Of a stretch of 34,107 bases of DNA, positions 1 to 7,304 are shown in pieces (position 1 is the stretch's first letter; every line of letters begins with the position of its first letter). Source of the DNA: Desulfobacteraceae bacterium 4572_35.2 (lineage in GTDB: Bacteria > Desulfobacterota > Desulfuromonadia > Desulfuromonadales > Desulfuromonadaceae); the NCBI GenBank assembly GCA_002084665.1, contig NBLY01000041.1, positions 1 through 34,107 on the forward strand. Direction: 5' to 3'. The position numbers and the translations under genes were made by a program. The notes under the pieces are model-generated. The model had not been told where the DNA came from. It saw only the letters and a program-made list of their open reading frames with translations, and ran no database searches.

Positions 1-21
1 GGGGTCAAGTCGGCTGTTGAC
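1..21 (+). repeat. Left terminal inverted repeat of the RAYT element
   Basis: These 21 bases are the exact reverse complement of 921-941. They begin with GGGGTCAAGTC and lie 29 bases before the transposase start. Confidence 0.9.
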
Positions 22-329
22 TTATTCTGGAAGTGATGTAGCCTTATCCCATGTCAAGACCATTGCGCATAGAATATTCGGGAGCCTGGTATCACGTGAT
101 GAATCGTGGTCGCCGCCAGGAAGACATTTTTCAGGATGAGGGGGATTACCTCCTGTTTCTTGAGGTGCTGAAAGATACGGCAAAGATGTGGAACTTGAAG
201 GTTTCTGCTTATTGCCTGATGACGAACCATTATCATCTGCTGGTGCAAACGCCCGATGGCAATCTTGCACGTTGCATGCGTCATTTGAACGGCGTATACA
301 CGCAGCGCTATAATCGCAAACACGATCTT

Positions 330-369
330 GACGGGCAACTGTTTCGAGGGACGGGCAACTGTTTCGAGG
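330..369. repeat. 20-bp tandem duplication inside the transposase
   Basis: Copies at 330-349 and 350-369 are identical. Twenty is not a multiple of three, so the duplication shifts the frame exactly where the conserved GQLFRGRYK motif should continue. Confidence 0.95.
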
Positions 370-420
370 TCGCTACAAGGCGGTGCTTGTCGATGAGGAC
401 AGTTACCTGCTGGAACTGCT

Positions 421-562
421 ACGCTATATTCACCGCAATCCGCTAGAGGCCGGTATGGTCACAGTGCTAGATGCCTATGTTTGGAGTAGCCACGCTATAT
501 TCACCGCAATCCGCTAGAGGCCGGTATGGTCACAGTGCTAGATGCCTATGTTTGGAGTAGCC
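421..562. repeat. 71-bp tandem duplication inside the transposase
   Basis: Copies at 421-491 and 492-562 are identical. The unit encodes the conserved YIHRNPLEAGMV stretch. The length is not a multiple of three. Because both copies are identical, the duplication must be recent or an assembly product. Confidence 0.95.
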
Positions 563-920
563 ATCGCGGTTATCTTTCCCACGAAAAAGGATGGGATTGG
601 CTGCACCGTGACATGCTGTTGAAGATGTTTTCGAAGATAAAAAAACAGGCTTTTTCCGATTATCTTACCTTTGTGAATCAGCAGGACTCAAACGAAGTTC
701 AGCACTTTTTTTCACGTAAAAATACCCCCGCTATTTTAGGTTCTCCAGCCTTTATCGATACCATCAGAAATCGAACAAACACTTGCTGAAATCGGCAGCA
801 ACTTCCACGTCAGCAATTACAGCACTGTCAGTACGGTTGTCGAGCGTGCGAAAAGATTGTTGAAAGAAGATGAAGAAGTTGGCAAGTTGTTTGTGGAAAT
901 TGGTCTGAGGTTACAGGTCG

Positions 921-941
921 GTCAACAGCCGACTTGACCCC
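921..941 (-). repeat. Right terminal inverted repeat of the RAYT element
   Basis: This is the exact reverse complement of 1-21. It contains the stop codon (935-937) of the restored transposase reading frame and half of a 5-bp stem hairpin (917-933). Confidence 0.9.
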
Positions 942-1013
942 TTTTATTCTTTCAGGCTTTTTTGATTTTTAAGCTGCAAATGTGCGTGCCTGCGCTATTG
1001 CAAATGTATGCGG

Positions 1014-1876
1014 CTATTGCGCGAGCGTTTGGCATAAAAAGAGCGTAAGCATATGTTGGGGCATAAACCCGGCGGTCAGTAACAGTTGTGGTGCTCCCTG
1101 TCTCACAACATACCAAATATTCTTTTTCTCTTGGGTTGGACCACTTAATTCCACTAAAAAAGCAGGATTGCGTAATGTCCTATTGTCCGTGAACCTGATG
1201 GCAGCAGATGTGTGCTCCCTTGTTTAAGTTCAACAAGCTGACGATTGAGGGAACAACGAAAGCCAATAGCCTGTTGTGAGTAAGATCCTGCCAGTATAAT
1301 GAGGTCATCATGGGTTAACGGATGATTGAAGCGAATGGTTGTTGTTTTTAGCTCGTGATCTCCCTTGAGTAGTGTGACGTTGCTCAGCATATCAATGGGG
1401 CGACCGGAGGGTGCCATTTGCGGCTTAAAACTGTTCAGGCGCAGGAAGTAACCACTCTGTGAAGGTATGGCGATTACTTCACCTTCGCCAATACTGTTAT
1501 TGCTGCTGCGCATGCCGTAAATACTTCCGCAGGCGTAAGCGATGACCACGAGTATAAAACCGAAATGGATGAGATACTCGCCCGCCGTTTTCCAGCGACT
1601 ACTTAAATGACAGCTCCAATCAATAAAACAGCAAAGGGTGTTCAGACCCAAAAGTAAGATGAGTGCGCTGCATAGGGGTATCCATAGGCTGTAGTAGTTT
1701 GCCTGAGGTAGATACGCGTGCCACCATTCCAGTAATGGTTTGCTGTCCATGGTGTTAAACAGCCGTGGGTTGTGCATGATTTGTGCTGAACCGAAAATCG
1801 CGATAAGCGTTGTTGCACTGGTGAGGATAATAGTGGTCTTGGCAGAGCAGCAGAATTTCCATAATTGACGAAACAT
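1014..1876 (-). pseudogene. resB: ResB-like cytochrome c biogenesis protein, frameshifted near the 3' end
   Basis: ResB/Ccs1 partners CcsA in System II to deliver and ligate haem to apocytochromes c outside the membrane. The start MFRQLWKFCC at 1876 has a good AGGA site and lies 17 bases after the upstream gene. Visible are a first membrane segment (TTIILTSATTLIAIFG), a second around ANYYSLWIPLCSALILLLG, and a third ending LIHFGFILVVIAYACGSIYG, then the ResB-type soluble part with FNHPL and YSQQAIGF. The first frame stops at 1154 after 240 residues. Another frame downstream reads RNPAFLVELSGPTQ and runs open to a stop at 1014-1016, which looks like the true ResB C-terminus. A net frameshift therefore lies about 1165-1225; a run of six T in the coding strand just before the stop is one candidate place. 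Family identity is fairly secure; the extension is inferred. Confidence 0.7.
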
Positions 1877-1893
1877 TTTGTTTCCTGACGGTA

Positions 1894-2691
1894 TTATGCG
1901 AGAGGATGGCTGCTTTTCATAAGCAGACCAATTCCTAGGTAGGTAAAGAGCACGAAAGCAAAGCCCAAAATAGAGAGCCATGCATAGCCGGTTCCTTGCC
2001 AATTGCGGATAAATTTGGCGTGGCACATGCCAGCAAAATATAACCAGATTAACGATGACCACAGTGCTTTAATATTCCAAGAAAAATAATATCCCCAAGC
2101 GATATAGGCCCAATAACTACCGAAAATCAGACTGAGAGTAAAGAAGCAGAAACCAAGGAAAATAGCTTCTTCGTTGAGCTGCTGTAACATGCTTCTTGAT
2201 GGCAGTGGTAATGCCGATGTTTTGCCCTGAATGAGATAAAGTACCGCTAAAGAGAAGGCCATGGTAAACAGTGCATAACCGAGAAAAGAAAAGACGATAT
2301 GCAGAGTGAACAGCGGCGTATCAAGCATTGGAATCAGCGCGGGGGGGCTTGGGTCTCGCGGCAGCGCGATGTGCAGAAGGATTAGATTAAGCACCATGAC
2401 AAACAGACCTGCGCAGGCGAGGCGATAGCGCAGTTCAAAATACACGTAGGTCGCGGCGAGAGCCCAACTAAAGAAAAACAGAGTTGAGAACAGATTGGTG
2501 ACCGGTAAATAGCCAGCGGCAAACCAACGTAGCCCAAGACTGAGGCTTTGACAACCAAACGCAAGAAGTACTGTGCCTAGGGCTAGCTGATGCAGCCTTG
2601 GCCAGCGTAGACATGCGTGTGCTATATAAAGTACAACGCTAATGCAATACACAGCAAAGCATCCATTAAGAAGAAGTGCGTTAATATACAT
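1894..2691 (-). CDS. ccsA: CcsA-like cytochrome c assembly protein (haem handling)
   Basis: A 265-residue polytopic membrane protein with about eight predicted segments. It belongs to the CcmC/CcsA/HemX haem-handling family, which exposes haem at the outer face of the membrane for attachment to apocytochromes. Supporting motifs are LHIVFSFLGYALF (histidine ligand in a transmembrane helix), a tryptophan-rich loop WGYYFSWNIKALWSSLIW, and the typical end YAWLSILGFAFVLFTYLGIG. The WWD loop is unusual: the usual WDPKE core reads WNIKA here, so the aspartate, proline and glutamate are replaced. A start at 2691 has the ribosome site GAAGGAAG. It is followed by resB, forming a two-gene System II unit. 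A specialised paralogue of CcsA is possible. Confidence 0.8.
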   Translation of the reverse strand: MYINALLLNGCFAVYCISVVLYIAHACLRWPRLHQLALGTVLLAFGCQSLSLGLRWFAAGYLPVTNLFSTLFFFSWALAATYVYFELRYRLACAGLFVMVLNLILLHIALPRDPSPPALIPMLDTPLFTLHIVFSFLGYALFTMAFSLAVLYLIQGKTSALPLPSRSMLQQLNEEAIFLGFCFFTLSLIFGSYWAYIAWGYYFSWNIKALWSSLIWLYFAGMCHAKFIRNWQGTGYAWLSILGFAFVLFTYLGIGLLMKSSHPLA

Positions 2692-2793
2692 CTGCTGCTT
2701 CCTTCGAACGATGAGAAGTTATGGCTTTGTTGGACAGGGTTTTATTCTGCCCCACTGCACCGGTGGGTCATGTTTTGCCTGTCAATATAAGAA

Positions 2794-2866
2794 CCTCTTG
2801 CAGTAATCGTCATTCCAGCCTGCGCGGGGATGACGATTACTGGATTTTCAAGAGTATTGCAAGAGG
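2794..2866. repeat. Imperfect palindromic repeat (REP/MITE-like)
   Basis: Perfect 13-bp arms (2801-2813 and 2830-2842) enclose CGTCATTCC and GGGATGACG, a core widespread in bacterial dispersed palindromes. Outer arms 2794-2802 and 2858-2866 also pair, with an unpaired stretch on the right side. It lies in the 218-base gap between the ccsA start and the acyl-CoA ligase 3' end and could serve as a transcription barrier. Nothing else is recognisable in that gap. Confidence 0.6.
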
Positions 2867-2909
2867 CATAAAATAAATTGGTTTTTATACTATGGGCAGT
2901 GCCTCTCAT

Positions 2910-4962
2910 TTATTTGGCATCGGTGTCACAAAAAGAGATTTTGTAGCGGTCCCAAATATCAAGAGCAATCCCCATCGGTTTCATCATGGGAACGGTATAG
3001 GTGTGGAACTTTTTGCTGTACAAGTACTTGCGGCACTTTGATATGTAGTCAGAAAAACCCCGTGGTGAAACGATCAGTGGTTTTTTCAGCTCTAAGCGTA
3101 GATCGGCAAGTTTTTCGGGTAGATATTCCGAAAGGGTAGGCACCTGAAAGTAGATCGCACTGAGGATAATGTCGGTGTTGGGGTCTTCATCGATAATTCG
3201 TAAAGTATCGATTAAGCGCTCATCGCAACAGTTGCCAAACAGGTCGATGGGGTTGCCACCGATCCCCTGCAGGATATGGTCTTTATCAATGTGGTCAACG
3301 CTGCCCATATTGTCACTAATAAGGGCGCGCAATTTTTCTTGTGTTTGCGCGGAGTAGTTAGCCAGCGGCAGCCCTACCGACGTGACTTGATCGGCCAATA
3401 AAATACCAGAACCGCCGCCGACACTGACGATGCCAACGCGCTGGCCTTGCGCTTGAGGCTGAGTGGTTAGGATAGATAGAATATTGACCAGTATCTTTGT
3501 ATCTTCCGTTAACTCTTCAATAAGGTAGAGACCTGATTGGCGGCAAGCTGCGCGAAAGGCTTCATGGCTTCCTGCTAGAGTCGCGGTATGTGACAGCGTT
3601 GCGGCAGCCCCTCCGCCAGCACCCCCTTTGATGATAATGACTGGCTTCTTTTCAGCGATCTGGCGGCTGACATTCATGAATTCGTAACCGTTTTCAATGC
3701 CCTCAAGATAGATAGCGATAATTTTTATCTGCGGGTCTGCACCCATGTGAGCAAGAATATTTGTTACGCTGACACTGCTGGCGTTACCGCATGAGACGCA
3801 TTGGCCAAGATTGACTTCATCGGCCTTGAGCATCTCTTTTAATTCTAGGCTGACACCGCCACTTTGAGAAATGATGCCGATGCCGTTGGCTTGTTCAATG
3901 ACGCTGGTTCTCTGCGCGGGGATATAAAAGGTATTAAGCCCGGTGAAATTGTCGATCACTCCCATGCAGTTGGGGCCGATATAGGCCACATTGTATTTTT
4001 TACTTAGATAGATCAAGCGATCCTCCAGATCGGATCTTCCTGCCTCGGCAAAGCCATCGCTGAAAATAATGGCCCCTTTACCACCCATTTGGAAGGCTGC
4101 TCAGTGACGGATAGCAGGTTAGCCCTTGAATGGTTTTCAATCGCGGATGAACCGGAAAAATCTTGTCGATTCGCATTGAGTTTTTCAAGATGATCCCACC
4201 CATTGTTCCGGGGCGCGATGCGCCGACTATGGCAACCGATTCGGGGGTAAAAATGGCCTGAAGACTTTTTAGCTTTTCAGCTAAATGCTCATCTGCAACA
4301 GGCCGGAGCAGTGGTTCGCCCTGAATGACCCGTGTATCGACGATGTTGACATCATTCTCATAAACGATGACTGGGTTGAGATCGAGTTCATGAATCTCAG
4401 GATGATCCGCCATAAGACGGGAAATATTCATTGCCAGATCGATGATCGACTCTTTGTCGAAAACATCGCCGCGGTAACCGTCTAATATCTGACCAGCCTT
4501 GGTTTCGGCCAGCATATCCAGTACATCTTCACGGGTTAAAATTCCGACACCGATAGCAACATCAGCAAGCAATTCGACATTTTTCCCGCCTAGGCCAACC
4601 ATGACTACCGGTCCGAAAGCGGGATCCTGCTTAGCGCCAACGAGTATTTCCAAACCATTTTTGGCCATCGGTTGCACCAAAATACCGTCCAACTCTACGA
4701 CTCCGACATTTTCGACGTTTAACAATAGCTGTTTATATGCTTTTTTTATTGCTTCTGGGTCTTGAAGGTTTAAAAAAACGCAACCAACATCGCTTTTGTG
4801 GATAATTTGAGCAGAGATCCCTTTTATAACAACTGGAAAACCTATTTTTCCTGCATCTTCTAGTATCTCATCAATGTTTTGCGCCATCTCTCCCGGCACA
4901 GAGATGTGGTAGTTATTTAAAAGTTGTTTTGTTTCTTTGAACCCGATTTGAATTTTACTCAT
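2910..4962 (-). pseudogene. ADP-forming acyl-CoA (acetate-CoA) ligase, split by internal deletion
   Basis: The family makes ATP from acyl-CoA plus ADP and phosphate, or the reverse. The start at 4962 (MSKIQIGFKETKQLL) has an AAGGGG site. The first 294 codons give an ATP-grasp domain (FPVVIKG, HKSDVGCVFLNL, LDLNPVIV) and the front half of a CoA-binding Rossmann domain (ESVAIVGASRPGTMGG, IFPVHPRLKTIQGL). This frame stops at 4078 after LSSLPNGW. From about 4088 another frame resumes at KGAIIFSDGFAEAG and continues through the ligase-CoA domain (YNVAYIGPNCMGV, GIISQSGGVSLE, LSHTATLAGSHEAFRAACRQSG with the phospho-histidine region) to 2910. About 20-25 residues of the CoA-binding domain normally found between the two parts are missing, and the junction is out of frame. 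The second part has no ribosome site of its own, so this is probably a broken gene. Confidence 0.8.
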
Positions 4963-5042
4963 GTGCGCCCCTTTTAACCATTGATTTAAAAAAAGTACAT
5001 TTTTGGTATTTATAGCTGAACAGATCAATAAAATAAAGAATT

Positions 5043-5093
5043 AAAGGCTCATCGCTGTTTCAAATTACCCACTTGAAACAGCGATGAGCCTTT
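5043..5093 (-). terminator. Strong hairpin terminator after the M24 peptidase gene
   Basis: A perfect 21-bp stem (5043-5063 with 5073-5093) closes a 9-base loop. It starts five bases after the peptidase stop. Read on the minus strand it is followed by a short T-rich stretch. It separates the peptidase from the downstream acyl-CoA ligase. Confidence 0.8.
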
Positions 5094-5097
5094 TAAG

Positions 5098-6028
5098 TTA
5101 ATCCACGTGGATCAGGCCAGGATGGTTGCCTGTGATGCATCGCCCCCCTTGAGGGGTGACGATAAAGGTGTTTTCGGTGCCGACCATACCGATACCAGCG
5201 ATCCCTTTTTTTGGTTCAATCGCCAGCACCATATTTTGTTGCAGTGGTTCATCAAATCCCTTGGCTAATACTGGCCATTCATCAATGTGCAAGCCAATGC
5301 CGCAACACAACGCTTATGGATCTCCACCGCGCTCTGTGGCAATTGTCCCTTGTAGATATAGGTCATCGTTTTATCGGTGTGATAGCCATCAACGCCGCAA
5401 CCAATATCAACAAAAATTAGATCATCATGCTGGAGTGTTCGCTGCCGGCTCCCTAATAGTGGAACTGCCGGACTCATGCCGTAGTTGCCGCCGGGACCAT
5501 CGAATGAGGTGGGGTAGATAGAGCTTTCGCCAAAACAGATGTGGCCGAGGAGGATCTCGGTGTCATACATGCTGAAGCGAGCGATACCATGGTGGCCCTC
5601 CCTGATCATTGCAGGGTAAAGTGCGCCGCCTAGATCGGCTTCTGCCATATCGTCGTGCAGCAGCGGTGGTAGTTTGTTGACGAGAATATGCGTTGGTACA
5701 TAGCGAGGGGAACACGCTCTGTTTCGAGATGAATCGTTGTTGGTAGCGGTGTCATTGCCGCGGCGGCATCGCGAAAACTGTGCATAGGGCGAATGTCGTT
5801 AAATTCTGATTCGTCCTGTGCGCGTTGCAGGCTACGACGTACCCAATAGATTGCTGGTTGGTCTCTTGGGATCAGCAGGACACCATCTTGCATGGTGCCA
5901 GTGAAGTAGAATTGATTGATTTTGCTAAAAATAGCGAGGAGTTGCCATGCAGGGCAATCGTGGTTCATGCGCGAACGGATTGCGCGTTGGCGTTGCTCCA
6001 GTTCCAATTTTGGTACGTTGGTAAGCAT
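5098..6028 (-). pseudogene. M24 family Xaa-Pro aminopeptidase-like protein with two internal deletions
   Basis: The start at 6028 has a strong AAGGAGAT site. Fragment one (6028-5630) is the creatinase-type N-terminal domain (FYFTGTMQDGVLLIP, YWVRRSL). Near 5675-5690 the frame changes and the conserved middle segment is absent. Fragment two then reads MAEADLGGALYPAMIREGHH through VDIGCGVDGYHTDKTMTY, which holds the first two metal-binding aspartates. Near 5300-5306 a second out-of-frame junction removes roughly 50 residues, including the usual GHGIG histidine (CCGIG here). Fragment three continues [17 protein letters not shown] and holds the last two ligands in AIEPKKG and GTENTF. Missing sequence is judged from family knowledge. 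The flanks are well conserved without nonsense mutations, so the lesion is probably recent, or an assembly fault. Confidence 0.82.
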
Positions 6029-6443
6029 AGTGATCTCCTTTGCTGTGCGTGTAGATTGCTAGTGAGAGTTAAGCTTGTCAATGGGAATTAATTTTTTGGT
6101 CGATATTTTGCATAATTACCTACTGCTGTTGCATTGAGCTAGCCGTGAGAGACGATTTGTGAGGGTAGTCGTATATTGTCGCAGGTAAATATCTGTTGTT
6201 TTAATGATAAATGTGTTTAGTTATTAGTGGCTAATTCAGCTGACAAATTGGCAACGCCCATTGCAGGGGACGCATTGAAGCCATCCATGGTGACAAATAC
6301 CCTTTCCATGGACGGTGCCAGTTCAGCTAAAATTGTGCTGAATAGTTACTTTTATTATTCTGAAGTAATTAAATTAGAGGACGACTTTCGCGTGATCTAG
6401 CTGGTTAAATAACGGGGTTGCGTGATGACGAGATGGTGATGTT
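6029..6443. other. Intergenic region between divergent peptidase and diguanylate cyclase genes
   Basis: The 415 bases must contain the promoters of both divergent genes, but no convincing sigma-70 pair stands out. A stretch at about 6241-6345 includes CCCTTTCCATGG followed later by GCTGAAT, as in the dispersed repeat at 25306-25413, and may be a very degenerate copy. No credible gene is seen. Confidence 0.4.
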
Positions 6444-7304
6444 ATGGGTGATTTGGCAAATTTTTTAATTATTTTTGGTGCATTGATCCTTGTTTTGGCG
6501 CTGTTTCCTGTTGATAAGCTCAGGAGGCGGTTGCCGATTGGCTTATGTCGACGATCGTGGATGTTCTTATCGACGTTAATTGTCTTTTTCTTTGTTGGTT
6601 ATCTCTTTTACGCCTACCTGTTTTGGGGGTGTGCGCTCCATTGGTCAGAGATGGTGGTGCCAGCTGTTTTCTTTTTTGGTGCTATATTTGTCCTTATTGT
6701 TTGTACGCTGGCAGCGAAAACAGCAGATGATGTGACGCGATTATGTCATCTAGAACATGAGAATGTGACTGATCCACTGATGGGTATTTATAACCGTCGC
6801 TATCTGGATCGCTGTCTAAAGCAAGAGGGTGCTAAGGCAAAGAGGTACGGTCTTGATTTTTCGGTGATGATGATCGATATCGATTATTTCAAGAAAGTTA
6901 ACGACACCTATGGCCACAGTGTTGGCGATCAAGTCTTGCAGTCTCTAGCTCAAATGATTCAAGGCAGTGTCCGTGACTTTGATCGGGTGTTTAGGTACGG
7001 TGGTGAAGAGATCGTGGTGTTGTTGCCTTATACCAATTGTGACGGTGCCATACTGCTGGGGCAGCGTTTATGTGATTGGGTGGGGGAACGACCCCTTGCT
7101 GAGCACGCCGGTAATAGTATTTCAGTCACCATTAGTGTTGGTGTGAGTTGTCTGTGCCCAGGGGTGGAAGATGTGGGGACCATGATGGCACGGGCCGATA
7201 GGGCACTGTATAGTGCTAAAGAGAATGGTAGAAATCGAGTTGAACGCGCTGCTGCACCTCAATTAACCAATGATCAATACGATAAGTTGATCATTAATGC
7301 ATAA
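6444..7304 (+). CDS. Membrane-bound GGDEF diguanylate cyclase
   Basis: This 286-residue protein probably makes cyclic-di-GMP from two GTP. Three hydrophobic segments (about 6-22, 40-60 and 69-91) precede a complete GGDEF domain. Visible are DPLMGIYNRRYLD (110-122), the metal-binding aspartate region MMIDIDYFKKVND, and the active-site loop RYGGEEIVVLLP (GGEE at 186-189). An RxxD inhibitory site (RDFD, 177-180) lies five residues before it, so product inhibition is expected. The domain ends with the usual ADRALYSAKENGRNRV. The ribosome site is weak. The stop overlaps the start of the next GGDEF-EAL gene by eight bases, suggesting translational coupling. No dedicated sensory domain is seen apart from the membrane segments. 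Confidence 0.9.
   Translation: MGDLANFLIIFGALILVLALFPVDKLRRRLPIGLCRRSWMFLSTLIVFFFVGYLFYAYLFWGCALHWSEMVVPAVFFFGAIFVLIVCTLAAKTADDVTRLCHLEHENVTDPLMGIYNRRYLDRCLKQEGAKAKRYGLDFSVMMIDIDYFKKVNDTYGHSVGDQVLQSLAQMIQGSVRDFDRVFRYGGEEIVVLLPYTNCDGAILLGQRLCDWVGERPLAEHAGNSISVTISVGVSCLCPGVEDVGTMMARADRALYSAKENGRNRVERAAAPQLTNDQYDKLIINA

Larger units (their letters stand above)
51..937 (+). pseudogene. IS200-like / RAYT transposase, frameshifted by duplications
   Basis: The product starts MSRPLRIEYSGAWYHVMNRG, the typical RAYT N-terminus, and has the metal-binding HYH in MTNHYHLLVQ (about residue 60). This family cuts single-stranded DNA at REP-like palindromes with one catalytic tyrosine; a candidate is the Y of VYTQRYNR. 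Frame 51-446 is lost at a 20-bp tandem duplication after GQLFRG. Removing one copy restores GQLFRGRYKAVLVDEDSYL, and removing one copy of a second, 71-bp duplication restores RYIHRNPLEAGMV. Reading continues in another frame at 526-789, and a third shift near 745-766 leads to a C-terminal part (about 761-937, containing YSTVSTVVERAKRLL) resembling the DnaA-type helix-turn-helix tail of some RAYTs. The final stop lies inside the right inverted repeat. With three frame breaks it is a pseudogene. Confidence 0.85.
1..941 (+). mobile_element. RAYT (REP-associated tyrosine transposase) element, degenerate
   Basis: The element is delimited by a perfect 21-bp inverted repeat at 1-21 and 921-941, whose outer ends read GGGGTCAAGTC and GACTTGACCCC. 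Between them lies one transposase gene of the IS200-like Y1 family, so the whole unit looks like a RAYT with its cognate repeat ends. The right end can also form a small hairpin (917-921 with 929-933). The left boundary coincides with the window edge, so any target duplication or further flanking repeat copies cannot be seen. The transposase is frameshifted, so the copy is probably inactive. Confidence 0.8.

Noticed and set aside
1155-1165. Programmed -1 frameshift at the T6 run in resB
   Set aside because: A C-TTT-TTT-A context exists, but the alternative frame upstream (FTDNRTLRNPAF) appears more protein-like, which points to an indel upstream or a sequencing error.
982-1227. Open frame on the plus strand downstream of the RAYT element
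   Set aside because: It lies opposite the resB 3' part, is rich in unlikely residues and has no ribosome site; the minus-strand reading is a better explanation.
4078-4088. Programmed frameshift or translational coupling in the acyl-CoA ligase
   Set aside because: There is no slippery heptamer, and family comparison indicates missing residues at the junction, so a deletion explains it better.
6248-6265. TGGCA...TTGCA resembling a sigma-54 promoter upstream of the diguanylate cyclase
   Set aside because: The distance between GG and GC is 11 bases rather than the required 10, and the start codon is almost 180 bases downstream.
6241-6345. Possible third copy of the dispersed repeat
   Set aside because: Only CCCTTTCCATGG and GCTGAAT are shared; the inner CTGTCGCC hairpin is missing. 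Kept only as a remark.
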